Virus record (IMG/VR): IMGVR_UViG_3300037459_000052
Location: 1-21,577 of that record
Length of the DNA: 21,577 nt
Source: a virus
Strand: one strand, 5' to 3'
The position numbers were made by a program, and so were the translations under genes. The notes beneath the pieces are model-generated. The model was given only the letters and a program-made list of their open reading frames with translations, was not told the DNA's origin and did no database searches. This document shows positions 1-7,221 of the stretch, piece by piece. Within the stretch, counting starts at the first letter, position 1. The number at the start of each line of letters is the position of its first letter.

Positions 1-1
1 C

Positions 2-151
2 TGTGAAGCTGTTTTGATACGGCATGAGGTTTTGTACAATGACGGACTCTGTGATAAATGCATCACTCGGCGCCTCAAAGAATCCAGGCAAAAGAGACCC
101 CGACGGCCCAGCGGAAATTATATCCCGCCTGGAACAGTACAAGGACGATAA
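2..151 (+). CDS. Possible 3' end of an upstream gene, zinc-ribbon-like tail
   Basis: Reading frame 2 is open from the window edge to a TAA at 149-151. The peptide has a C-x15-C-x2-C pattern (motif GLCDKC) followed by an Arg/Lys-rich tail of about 25 residues, which looks like the end of a small zinc-ribbon protein. Its start lies outside the window. It would overlap the next gene by about 110 nt, which is long for this compact genome. Either this tail is chance, or the next gene starts later than assigned here. Seen: the open frame and cysteine spacing. Inferred: that it is coding. Confidence 0.25.
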   Translation, partial: CEAVLIRHEVLYNDGLCDKCITRRLKESRQKRPRRPSGNYIPPGTVQGR

Positions 152-410
152 TCCAGAGTGCATTGAGTATTGGGTCGAAACCGATATTGATGCGTCATAC
201 CTATTGCTGGCGATGGCTGCATCGCTGAAACACCTAGAGATCGACGTGAATAATGACAAGGACCGCATTAAAACACTTCGCCACTATGCCCACGCTTACC
301 GCACAGCCGTTCAAAAGGGCAATGCAATCAATTATCTGAACAGCCTGACCGATGAGGATGCACTGTCGATCTACGGCATGCGGATCCGGGCCAGGAAGAC
401 AGTCCATTGA
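39..410 (+). CDS. Small protein of unknown function upstream of the terminase nuclease
   Basis: A 123-residue protein that I do not recognise. I chose the ATG at 39 over the in-frame ATG at 24 because a GAGG motif (26-29) sits 9 nt upstream of it. The sequence is soluble and mixed-charge. The middle (about residues 50-95) looks helical, with many Asp/Lys/Arg/His residues (for example KDRIKTLRHYAHAYRTAV). There is no signal peptide or membrane segment. Its TGA overlaps the TTG start of the next gene, so the two are probably translationally coupled. With the following gene it sits just before a terminase nuclease domain that lacks its ATPase. A small-terminase role is possible from position alone, but nothing in the sequence supports it. 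Confidence 0.6.
   Translation: MTDSVINASLGASKNPGKRDPDGPAEIISRLEQYKDDNPECIEYWVETDIDASYLLLAMAASLKHLEIDVNNDKDRIKTLRHYAHAYRTAVQKGNAINYLNSLTDEDALSIYGMRIRARKTVH
393..398 (+). promoter_or_regulatory. Ribosome binding site supporting a TTG start
   Basis: AGGAAG lies 8 nt before the TTG at 407. The TTG overlaps the preceding stop codon (TTGA). The next in-frame ATG, near 452, would delete the P-loop-like motif, so this site decides the start of the sulfotransferase-like gene. Confidence 0.6.
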
Positions 411-838
411 TCATCGTTTGCCCGACTGTCCCGCACACTGGCACGCATTTCATGCGTAAGCTGCTCGAGGGTGCCGATGTCGAACGGGTGGTTATTGTTC
501 ATCCATACCCAGATCAGATTGAAAATCTCACAGCGCTAGTAAAGGCCGGTAACCCTTGCATTATTCCCCTGCGACATTCGGAGGCTGTACGCGCTTCCTG
601 GAAGAAATACGGCAAAGATCTTAATAATTTTGGCGGGATGAGCTTTGGTGAGTGGTATACAGCCCGCGATCGCATCGCTGATGCAGCAACCAGATTATTC
701 TATCTTGAAATCGACAACGATGAAGACCCCTATCCGCTAGCCAAAATGGAACGAGACGAACAACTGGCGTCGATCAATCGCGAGCTCGGCCTCGAGCTGG
801 TGACAGACTGGGAACCGGTACGGCAGGCCGACGCATGA
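407..838 (+). CDS. Sulfotransferase-like P-loop protein
   Basis: A 143-residue protein starting at TTG 407. Residues 5-20 (CPTVPHTGTHFMRKLL) resemble the 5'-phosphosulfate-binding loop of sulfotransferases, where a GT/GS turn follows the first strand and leads into a helix. Residues 54-70 (IPLRHSEAVRASWKKYG) resemble the 3'-phosphate-binding motif, with an Arg after a strand and a Ser about 8 residues later. Sulfotransferases move sulfate from PAPS to a hydroxyl or amine. Full enzymes are usually 250 residues or more, so this is a minimal form, and whether it is active is open. It could instead be another P-loop nucleotide-binding fold. It is coupled to both neighbours (TTGA and ATGA overlaps) inside the packaging operon. 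The substrate cannot be read from the sequence. Confidence 0.55.
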   Translation: MIIVCPTVPHTGTHFMRKLLEGADVERVVIVHPYPDQIENLTALVKAGNPCIIPLRHSEAVRASWKKYGKDLNNFGGMSFGEWYTARDRIADAATRLFYLEIDNDEDPYPLAKMERDEQLASINRELGLELVTDWEPVRQADA

Positions 839-1569
839 GTAAATACGTCACCATGATCGGCCAAGATGACGCCCCTCACTTGAATCCGCCGGCGATCACC
901 GTCGAGGAGCGCGAGGAGTTGTTTGCTGGAATGACGGAGGGAGAGCGCCAGGCCCGTGAAACTGGGCGGCCAGCGCTCGGGGCGGGTGCGATCTATCCGA
1001 TACGTGAGGAAATGCTATTTATCGATCCGATACCGATCCCGAACTGGTGGGAGTTTGCCTACGCGCTTGATCCAGGCTGGAACGTGACCGCTGGCCTGGT
1101 ATGCGCGAGGAACCCCGATACTGATCAGCACTACCTGGTGGCTGAGTATTACGGCATGCGGGACCAGCCAGTGATTCATGCCTCGGGTTTAAAGGCGATG
1201 CTACCCTGGCCAGAGTTGATCGGTTGTATCGATCCTTCCGGCGATAATGTCGGCAACCAGAAAGACGGCACCAAAATGAAGGAGGAGTACGAGGACCAGG
1301 GGCTGATTCTACAAAAGGCCAATAATGCCGTACACTCTGGATTGCGTCACTGCCTGATACTGATGCAGACCGGCCTGCTCAAGGTGTTCAATACGCTGGT
1401 CTATTTCAAGAAGGAATTCCGCCTGTACCGTCGTGACGTGAAGGGCAAAATCGTGAAACAGAATGATCATTTACTGGACGACATGCGTTATTTATTGAAC
1501 ACCGACGGCGCATTTCAAACCCGACCGATCGATCAGCCTGGCCGCCGTGCTGGTGGTGGCGAATGGTAA
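835..1569 (+). CDS. terL: Terminase large subunit, nuclease domain only (ATPase half absent)
   Basis: 244 residues matching the C-terminal half of P22-gp2-type large terminases. It begins with the conserved linker (DDAPHL near residue 11, then an EER...ERQARE...LGAGAIYP stretch to about 55). The RNase H-like nuclease follows: first acidic residue in ALDPGW (D79), second in CIDPSGDN (D133), last pair in DHLLDDMRYL (D215/D216). This domain cuts concatemeric DNA at the portal. Intact proteins are about 450-550 residues, with Walker A/B motifs in the N-terminal half. None of that is present here, and the upstream frame is closed by a TGA at 721-723. The ATPase must lie before the window, so the terminase appears split at the domain border. 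The start overlaps the previous stop (ATGA). Confidence 0.85.
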   Translation: MSKYVTMIGQDDAPHLNPPAITVEEREELFAGMTEGERQARETGRPALGAGAIYPIREEMLFIDPIPIPNWWEFAYALDPGWNVTAGLVCARNPDTDQHYLVAEYYGMRDQPVIHASGLKAMLPWPELIGCIDPSGDNVGNQKDGTKMKEEYEDQGLILQKANNAVHSGLRHCLILMQTGLLKVFNTLVYFKKEFRLYRRDVKGKIVKQNDHLLDDMRYLLNTDGAFQTRPIDQPGRRAGGGEW

Positions 1570-1585
1570 CCACGGAGATTTCATC

Positions 1586-4111
1586 ATGGCATCATCAGTA
1601 AAAACACCAGGCACTAAGCCCAACGAGATCCCGGACCAGGCACTCACGGTTGACGATGAAGGCAAAAAGCGCGAGGGTGAGGCGATAATGCGCCACCGGC
1701 GCCAACGGTTCCAGGTCATGCAAACTTTCTGGTCAGAGATCCATAGCCAGGGACTCAAAGATGATAAATTCGTAGCAGGTGAGCACTGGGATAAGCAAGT
1801 TAAACAGGAGCGCGAGGAAGCCCGCCGGCCGGTACTGACTTATAATCTATTACCGGCCTTTAACCGGCAGATTACCAACCGGGTACGCCAGGATCGTCCG
1901 ACGATCAAAGTCACGCCGATCGAAACCAATGCTGGTGCGGATCCCCGTCTCGCCAATATTGCCGGCAGCAAGGACTACAGCATGGCCGAAGTCTATGCTG
2001 GCATTATTAAAAATATCGAGCACGTCAGCCGTGCTGACCAGGCTTATGACACGGCGCTAAAACATGCGGTGGATCATGGATTCGGATATTTTTACTTGAT
2101 ACCTCAATGGTCGAAGCTGGACCCGTTTGTCCAGGAACTCGTTATCCACCGAGTGAAAAACAGTTATTCGATAATGCTGGATCCGGATGCCGAGGAAGTG
2201 GATTTTCGTGATATGCAGGATGCCTTTATGTTCAGCAATATTAATAAAGATACCTTCCAGGCCAAATATCCAGGTGTACCATATACGGAATTTGCAACCA
2301 CGGCGATGGGTACTGCCTATGAGGGCTGGTACGACGCGCAGCATGTTCGAATCTCGCAGTACTTCTATCTTGATCACAGGGACGACGAGGCACTGATGAT
2401 GTCTAACGGTAAGATTTTCTACCGTTCGGACGTTGAGAAGGTACTTGATGATCTCGAAAATGAATTCGGGGTCCATATCATGACAAATGACTCGGGTGAT
2501 GAAATGCGCAAAAAGGTCAAGCGGCCGGTTTGCATGTGGGAGAAGATGACAGCCGATCAAATCCTCGAGGGCCCGATCGAATTGCCTTTTTCCTCGATTC
2601 CCATTTTCCCGGTACTGGGTGAGGAAATGCTGGTTGACTCTCGGACACGCTACGAGTCAGCGATTCGCCATGCCACCGACGCGGCGAAATCGTATAACTA
2701 CTGGCGAACAGCCGCGGCCGAAACGGTCGCGCTGGCGCCTCGAGCTCCGTGGATGATAAGCAGTCGCCAGATCAAAGGTCATGAGCATATGTACGAAAAT
2801 GCTAACACCGATAACCATCCCTATTTGCTATACAATCATGTCGAGGGCGAGTCGCCACCGAAGCGGCTGTTTGCGTCGACGGTGGCCGCGGCTGAACTCC
2901 AAAATGCAAGCCAGGACGCGGTCGACATGCAGACCATTATCGGACTGCACGATGCGAGCCTGGGCAAGGAGAGCAACGAGAAATCCGGCAAGGCGATCCT
3001 CGCCCGGCAAAACCAGGGATCTATCTCTACCTTTCAGTTTCCGGACAACCTGGGCCGCGCGCTCGAGCAGTGTGGCCGATGCCAGGTAGAAGCCATTCCG
3101 CGAATCATGGACACCAAGCGCATTGCCCGGATTCGGCTACCCGATGGTTCTGATGACTTCATTATGATTAATCAATCTGTGAAGGATAAGGAAACCGGCG
3201 AGGACGTCCTGGTCCACGATATCGCCTATGGTAAATACGACGTCACCCTGGAAACAGGACCGAGCTACGCAACGCAGCGCCAGGAGGCGTCGGCCCTGCA
3301 AATGGACCTATTGAAAGTCCTAGGACCGGATCGAGCGGCCAACATTGTGCACTTGATTGTTCAGAACCTGGGTGTTCCGGGATCCGAGGAAGTGGCGGCA
3401 GTACTGCGCAAAATGCTACCCGATGCCCTGAAAACCGAAGACGAGAAAATGGCTGATCTGCCGAAAGGCATCACCAAGGATCCAGAGTCTGGCCAGCTGG
3501 TCGATGAGGATGGTAAACCCTGGCAGCCAGAGCCAACCCTGGATCAACAGTTGATGCAAAAGCAACAGGAAATCGACGAGCTCAAGGCCAATGTTGAGCA
3601 GCAGGAAGCTGCGGCCAAAAGTAAGAAAGCCGATGCTGATATAGCTGCTGCGAACGCGAAGCTGGCAGAGGCTGAGTTGGCAATGGAGCAGCTGAAAACT
3701 GGTGCCGGTGAACAGCAAAAAACGGATGACATGATGACCCGAATCAAGGAGATCATCGAGGAGACCATGGACGATCACGCCACCAACCCGAATGCGCATG
3801 CAGCCATGAACATCGAGGAGAAAATAGCCAATGCGATTGTTGAGGCCTTGAACCGGGTCCGGGGCTTTGTCGATCGACAGGTTAAGGATGGTGCAATAGT
3901 GCCGGTCGATTCACCCAGCGCATCAGATGGAAACAAAACGGATACCAAACAGTCACAAGAGCCCATGATGGGGCCGATTATATTCAAGGCCGAACCGGTA
4001 TTCCAGGAAGCCAAGAAACCAGACCGAATTAAAATAGTCCCTGCAGACGATGGAACCGGCGCCATGATCGCGACGCCGGAATGGAACGACGACGACGCCG
4101 AGCAAGGTTGA
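1586..4111 (+). CDS. Portal protein, P22 gp1 family
   Basis: 841 residues from the ATG at 1586, chosen for the GGAG at 1574-1577 (8 nt spacing); an in-frame GTG at 1547 lies inside the terminase gene and lacks this. It forms the dodecameric ring at the capsid vertex through which terminase pumps DNA. Family signs: the stretch NLLPAFNRQITNRVRQDRP near residues 85-105, followed by KVTP, then a wing/stem region with FPVLGEE and a long helical crown. Residues about 650-712 form a strong Ala/Glu/Gln/Lys coiled coil (from DQQLMQKQQEIDELK onward). A second helical patch spans about 716-772, before a polar tail. P22 gp1 is 725 residues, so the extra length is C-terminal and may be a long barrel pointing into the head. 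Position next to the terminase is canonical. Confidence 0.93.
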   Translation: MASSVKTPGTKPNEIPDQALTVDDEGKKREGEAIMRHRRQRFQVMQTFWSEIHSQGLKDDKFVAGEHWDKQVKQEREEARRPVLTYNLLPAFNRQITNRVRQDRPTIKVTPIETNAGADPRLANIAGSKDYSMAEVYAGIIKNIEHVSRADQAYDTALKHAVDHGFGYFYLIPQWSKLDPFVQELVIHRVKNSYSIMLDPDAEEVDFRDMQDAFMFSNINKDTFQAKYPGVPYTEFATTAMGTAYEGWYDAQHVRISQYFYLDHRDDEALMMSNGKIFYRSDVEKVLDDLENEFGVHIMTNDSGDEMRKKVKRPVCMWEKMTADQILEGPIELPFSSIPIFPVLGEEMLVDSRTRYESAIRHATDAAKSYNYWRTAAAETVALAPRAPWMISSRQIKGHEHMYENANTDNHPYLLYNHVEGESPPKRLFASTVAAAELQNASQDAVDMQTIIGLHDASLGKESNEKSGKAILARQNQGSISTFQFPDNLGRALEQCGRCQVEAIPRIMDTKRIARIRLPDGSDDFIMINQSVKDKETGEDVLVHDIAYGKYDVTLETGPSYATQRQEASALQMDLLKVLGPDRAANIVHLIVQNLGVPGSEEVAAVLRKMLPDALKTEDEKMADLPKGITKDPESGQLVDEDGKPWQPEPTLDQQLMQKQQEIDELKANVEQQEAAAKSKKADADIAAANAKLAEAELAMEQLKTGAGEQQKTDDMMTRIKEIIEETMDDHATNPNAHAAMNIEEKIANAIVEALNRVRGFVDRQVKDGAIVPVDSPSASDGNKTDTKQSQEPMMGPIIFKAEPVFQEAKKPDRIKIVPADDGTGAMIATPEWNDDDAEQG

Positions 4112-4120
4112 TTTACAATA

Positions 4121-4148
4121 GGGATACGCGCATCATTCGCGCCATCCC
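4121..4148 (+). other. Hairpin in the gap after the portal gene
   Basis: GGGAT (4121-4125) pairs with ATCCC (4144-4148), and CGCG (4127-4130) pairs with CGCG (4138-4141). The two stems are separated by a small A/CC internal loop and capped by 7 nt. No T-run follows, so it is not a standard intrinsic terminator. It lies between the portal stop and the next ribosome binding site, so it may be an mRNA processing or stability element, or chance. Confidence 0.4.
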
Positions 4149-4171
4149 GCCAACAACCAGGAACTAAAATT

Positions 4172-4645
4172 ATGCACTTACGCAAAATAATGACCAGGAA
4201 CCCTGAAGGAGAGTTGCTCTGGGCCGGATTGCAATTGTTGAAGCTGGCGCCGTCCCGCCGGCATCATTTCAGCCCTACCCAGCTTGCTCTCTGGGAAGCT
4301 CGCGGATTCTGCGAAATAACGGATTCCACGATCAGGCTCAAGACTGTCGACGGGGATATGGTATTCGATATTGATCACGAACCTGGTCGATATTGCCTGC
4401 ACTGTGGCGAGAAGTTGCACAACGAGGAGGAGGATCCTGGCGCGATCCCGCAAGGTGATCTGAGACTCGGCGCAGCTGCCAGGAAGCACGTCAAGGAAAA
4501 GCACGCCGGCAAAAAGGCGACGCACCCGAGTTTTCCGCATGGTTACAAATTCAAACATTATTACGGCGCCACAGCTCGCAAGGAAGTGCCCACGATTAAT
4601 CCAAAAGCGAAGCAAATCGGTCGTATTGAGAGGGTGGCATCATGA
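4172..4645 (+). CDS. Putative zinc-binding protein next to portal
   Basis: 157 residues, with AGGAA at 4159-4163 placed 8 nt before the ATG. Residues 75-78 (CLHC) form a CxxC knuckle. About 27 residues later HVKEKH (106-111) gives an HxxxxH, so one C2H2-type zinc site is plausible though the spacer is longer than in a classical zinc finger. The N-terminal 70 residues contain a helix and an LWEARGFCEI segment. The C-terminus is basic (Lys/His-rich from 108 on), which suits nucleic-acid or capsid contact. It lies 60 nt after portal and overlaps the next gene by 4 nt (ATGA). I do not know a precise function; structural or DNA-binding roles are both possible. Confidence 0.65.
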   Translation: MHLRKIMTRNPEGELLWAGLQLLKLAPSRRHHFSPTQLALWEARGFCEITDSTIRLKTVDGDMVFDIDHEPGRYCLHCGEKLHNEEEDPGAIPQGDLRLGAAARKHVKEKHAGKKATHPSFPHGYKFKHYYGATARKEVPTINPKAKQIGRIERVAS

Positions 4646-5241
4646 AACTATTTGCAGATATGATGGCTCACGGCGAGTGGGTAAACACGTACTGTGCCTA
4701 TCAATGGGATCCGGAAACACAGCGATACAAGGAAGTTAAAAAGCAGGGATACTGGCACAAAGGCCCTTTAACGCTCGCCGCTGATTTCGTGTTTAACTCA
4801 GCGCTTGGCCGTGTCACGCAGCTGGTCGATAACGTCGAACAGAATTCTCCGGCTGCTGCTGTCCTGCGCATGCACGCCTGGGTATCAACCCAATCCGACG
4901 ACACGCTAAACAACGAAGCCACGATAGCTGATGTCGAGGCCGTCGCATTGACCACAGAAGCGACGAACAGCGGGTATGTGAATCAGGTGATGGATGAGAC
5001 CGATATCACGATCACGGTCAACGATACGACGAACCTGGTTGACATCGATCTCACGGATCAGACTTTCACTTCTGTCAGCTCCGGGGATAACTGGACCGAT
5101 ATCACGATCTCTTATGATGGTGCGGGTACTGACACTGACTCGGCCACGCTGGTGCTAACCTGGCATGATTTCGTTGTCTCCCCAAATGGCGGTGATATCA
5201 CTGCACAACCATCGGCTACAGGGTTTTACCGGGCGACATAA
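4642..5241 (+). CDS. Beta-rich virion structural protein (possible decoration or surface protein)
   Basis: 199 residues, coupled to the previous gene by ATGA. The N-terminal 80 residues are mixed, with a Trp/Tyr-rich start (YCAYQWDPETQRYKEV). Residues about 110-195 are Thr/Asp/Val-rich and look all-beta. They contain NDTTNLVDIDLTDQTFTSV and end in SPNGGDITAQPSATGFY. This DxxNxVxxDxxDxTxT ... PNGGDxTxQ...G pattern is familiar to me from phage head or tail decoration-type proteins placed near capsid genes. There is no signal peptide. Which virion site it occupies cannot be told from sequence; a head decoration protein or a fibre-like protein are the main options. Confidence 0.6.
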   Translation: MKLFADMMAHGEWVNTYCAYQWDPETQRYKEVKKQGYWHKGPLTLAADFVFNSALGRVTQLVDNVEQNSPAAAVLRMHAWVSTQSDDTLNNEATIADVEAVALTTEATNSGYVNQVMDETDITITVNDTTNLVDIDLTDQTFTSVSSGDNWTDITISYDGAGTDTDSATLVLTWHDFVVSPNGGDITAQPSATGFYRAT

Positions 5242-5294
5242 TAGCAATAGCATTCGTGTCCTTTGGCATCGTTATCACATGAATACGGGAGCGG

Positions 5295-5615
5295 ATGGTG
5301 AAATGCTACGGCAGAAATTTAGACGATCATTGCTGTTACATTGCCGGGAAGCCGTGCCCTTTTTTAGAGGAAAACACTGAGGAAGGGCAGCGGTGGTCGT
5401 GCCAATTGAGGCGCGAGACAGGTTCGTGGGAAGCTGCAATAGCTGATCCTAGATATAATACTGGCAAGGGTTCCCCTGGTCATGCATTCCGTAATACAGC
5501 GTATATAAATTGCCGGGACTTTCAATGTTCAGCTTGTGCGCGCGTGGAAACTGGAGAAATCACACAACAAGAATTTGATGCTATGAGTGGCCCTTATAAG
5601 AGGGTGCCAGTCTAA
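5295..5615 (+). CDS. Small eight-cysteine protein of unknown function
   Basis: 106 residues with eight cysteines (4, 13, 14, 21, 36, 73, 78, 81), including C-x4-C-x2-C near the C-terminus. This is far more than its neighbours carry and suggests metal binding, for example two zinc sites. The start is uncertain: GGAG at 5288-5291 is only 3 nt before the ATG at 5295 and 6 nt before the in-frame GTG at 5298, so GTG may be used. Codon use and base composition are more AT-rich than in the portal and coat genes, pointing to a different origin. Its TAA shares one base with the ATG of the repeat protein, so the two are probably co-acquired and co-translated. I do not recognise a family. Confidence 0.6.
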   Translation: MVKCYGRNLDDHCCYIAGKPCPFLEENTEEGQRWSCQLRRETGSWEAAIADPRYNTGKGSPGHAFRNTAYINCRDFQCSACARVETGEITQQEFDAMSGPYKRVPV

Positions 5616-7207
5616 TGCCTGTTGCCTTTATAGTCCCCACTGGGATTGATCTGGGAGATAATATAGTTTCTGGTGATGAAACTGATATTGACGAAACAGT
5701 TGCATTAGCCGATGGTAACTTTATTGATTTTCAAACGAATGCTTGGACGGAAAATTCCGGGTTTACGGATTTCTTTGCAGGAACTTTGCCGGGTTCTGCA
5801 ATAAGCATAAATGGTATAATTATAAGAACTAGAGCCAGATTAACGGGCGGTGATGATGATGATAACGATCTGCTTGTTGATCATCAAAATTTGGGTTTAT
5901 CTGGTGGTCCCGTAACGTTTACCAACGCGGACACGGCATTCACAAACAGAGAAGTAACACTGACTGGAACAATGCCAAGTGTTGCGACGTTTAACCAAAC
6001 AGCTACTCAATGGAGACTAAGTACAAATTTTAATCAAGTTATGGGGCCTGATGGCGGCCACTGGGAACTTGATACTTTAGAGTTTGAAGTCGATTACGAA
6101 GAAGGCTCGCAAAATATTACAGTCGATCAGGTAACGGAAACCGATACGGCACAACCGTTCACTGTTCTTTCCGATCAAAACATCGCTGTTGATCAGATCA
6201 CGGAAACAAATATAGCCAATGCGTTTGCCGTCGCTGCAGTTATTGCAATCACATTCGGGCAAGTCACCGAGATTAATACAGCCAATGCCTTTACGGTGGT
6301 CCCTGGCAACATTGATATCCCGGTCAACCAGATCACCGAGATCGACACGGCCAACCCGTTTACTGTCGCACCCGGGAACGTCGATGTCGTTGTCGCACAA
6401 ATAACAGAAACTGACACGGCCAACCCGTTCACGATCAGCCAGGGGGCGGTCATCGCATTTGGACAGCCCGTTGAGACCGACACGGCCAACGCTTTTACTG
6501 TCGTGCCTGGTAATACCAATATCCCGCTGACGCAAGTAATCGAGACCAACATCGCGCAGCCTTTCACTGTAGCACCCGGCAATGTGAATGTGGCGTTCTC
6601 ACAGGCCGTTGAGACCAACACCGCACAGCCTTTCACTATTAGCCAAGCCACCATAGTGCCGTTCTCGCAAGTGGTTGAGACTGACACCGCCCAGGCGTTT
6701 ACTGTGGTACCGGGTAATGTGAATGTGGCGTTCTCGCAGATCATCGAGACTGATACCGCCAACGCTTTCACGGTTATCGGCGGTGGCGCACCGGTAGCTG
6801 CTGATAAACTAGCAGATCCGGGGACACCTGGGAGAGAGAGGGCCAGAACTAAGCCGAGGCAAAAGCATCCGGCATGGCGCGAAATGGAGGAGCGCCTCAA
6901 GCGGGAATATGAAACCAGTCGTGATGTGCAGGAAGTTACTGAAGTTGAGCTCGAGGACGAGCCTCCCGGTGATTACCTGCAGGTTCTTATTGGCAAGCGT
7001 GATCAGGTGCAGGATGATATCGACGCGATCGAGGATCGACTCGAAAATCTCGAAGCGATGCGATCAGCTGATAATGCTATTCAACTTGAAATTGAGCAAG
7101 ATATCGAAACAGCGCAGCATTACCTGGACTTGGCGCTGGAGCGAGAGATAACCCAGGCCCGTTTGATTGCGGCGATCGAGGTCGCGATCATGTATTATTA
7201 CTATTGA
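5615..7207 (+). CDS. Large virion-type protein with ten 22-23-residue repeats and coiled-coil tail
   Basis: 530 residues in three parts. Residues 1-165 are beta-rich and acidic (a D-run near 80, then FEVDYEE at the end), like a jelly-roll or surface domain. Residues 166-389 are ten tandem units of 22-23 residues with the core (E)TDTAN/Q-x-FTV followed by PGN or a similar turn. I know the VETDTAxPxT repeat type from phage structural proteins, where it probably makes a beta-solenoid or stalk. Residues 400-530 are charged and helical (REMEERLKREYE, then EDRLENLEAM), ending oddly in MYYYY, which may be a coiled-coil trimer or anchoring tail. The repeated stalk between globular ends suggests a head fibre or surface spike, consistent with its place between portal and scaffold. 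The first 450 nt are AT-rich compared with the rest. Confidence 0.7.
   Translation: MPVAFIVPTGIDLGDNIVSGDETDIDETVALADGNFIDFQTNAWTENSGFTDFFAGTLPGSAISINGIIIRTRARLTGGDDDDNDLLVDHQNLGLSGGPVTFTNADTAFTNREVTLTGTMPSVATFNQTATQWRLSTNFNQVMGPDGGHWELDTLEFEVDYEEGSQNITVDQVTETDTAQPFTVLSDQNIAVDQITETNIANAFAVAAVIAITFGQVTEINTANAFTVVPGNIDIPVNQITEIDTANPFTVAPGNVDVVVAQITETDTANPFTISQGAVIAFGQPVETDTANAFTVVPGNTNIPLTQVIETNIAQPFTVAPGNVNVAFSQAVETNTAQPFTISQATIVPFSQVVETDTAQAFTVVPGNVNVAFSQIIETDTANAFTVIGGGAPVAADKLADPGTPGRERARTKPRQKHPAWREMEERLKREYETSRDVQEVTEVELEDEPPGDYLQVLIGKRDQVQDDIDAIEDRLENLEAMRSADNAIQLEIEQDIETAQHYLDLALEREITQARLIAAIEVAIMYYYY
6110..6783 (+). repeat. Ten imperfect tandem repeats of 66-69 nt inside the gene at 5615
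   Basis: Each unit encodes 22-23 residues of the form x-V-x-V-x-Q-(I/V)-x-E-T-(D/N)-T-A-(N/Q)-x-F-T-V-x-P-G-N. The units are diverged at DNA level, but two non-adjacent ones share 20 identical bases (6581-6600 and 6716-6735). These lie 135 nt, exactly two units, apart, which implies duplication or conversion in two-unit steps. Repeat number is likely to vary between relatives. Confidence 0.9.
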
Positions 7208-7221
7208 ACCAGGAGAAACCA

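Noticed and set aside
3416-3799. Leu-rich - strand frame opposite the portal coiled coil
   Set aside because: The Leu/Phe richness is the reverse complement of Glu/Gln/Lys codons in the coiled coil. It is not a real membrane protein.
4121-4148. Intrinsic transcription terminator after portal
   Set aside because: The hairpin has no T-run after it, and the downstream genes are overlapping and need the same transcript. Kept only as a hairpin.
6193-6900. 235-residue open frame on the - strand opposite the repeat gene
   Set aside because: It mirrors the tandem repeat in antisense, so its length comes from the repeated pattern. There is no ribosome binding site, and the + strand gene is well supported by overlap with its neighbour.
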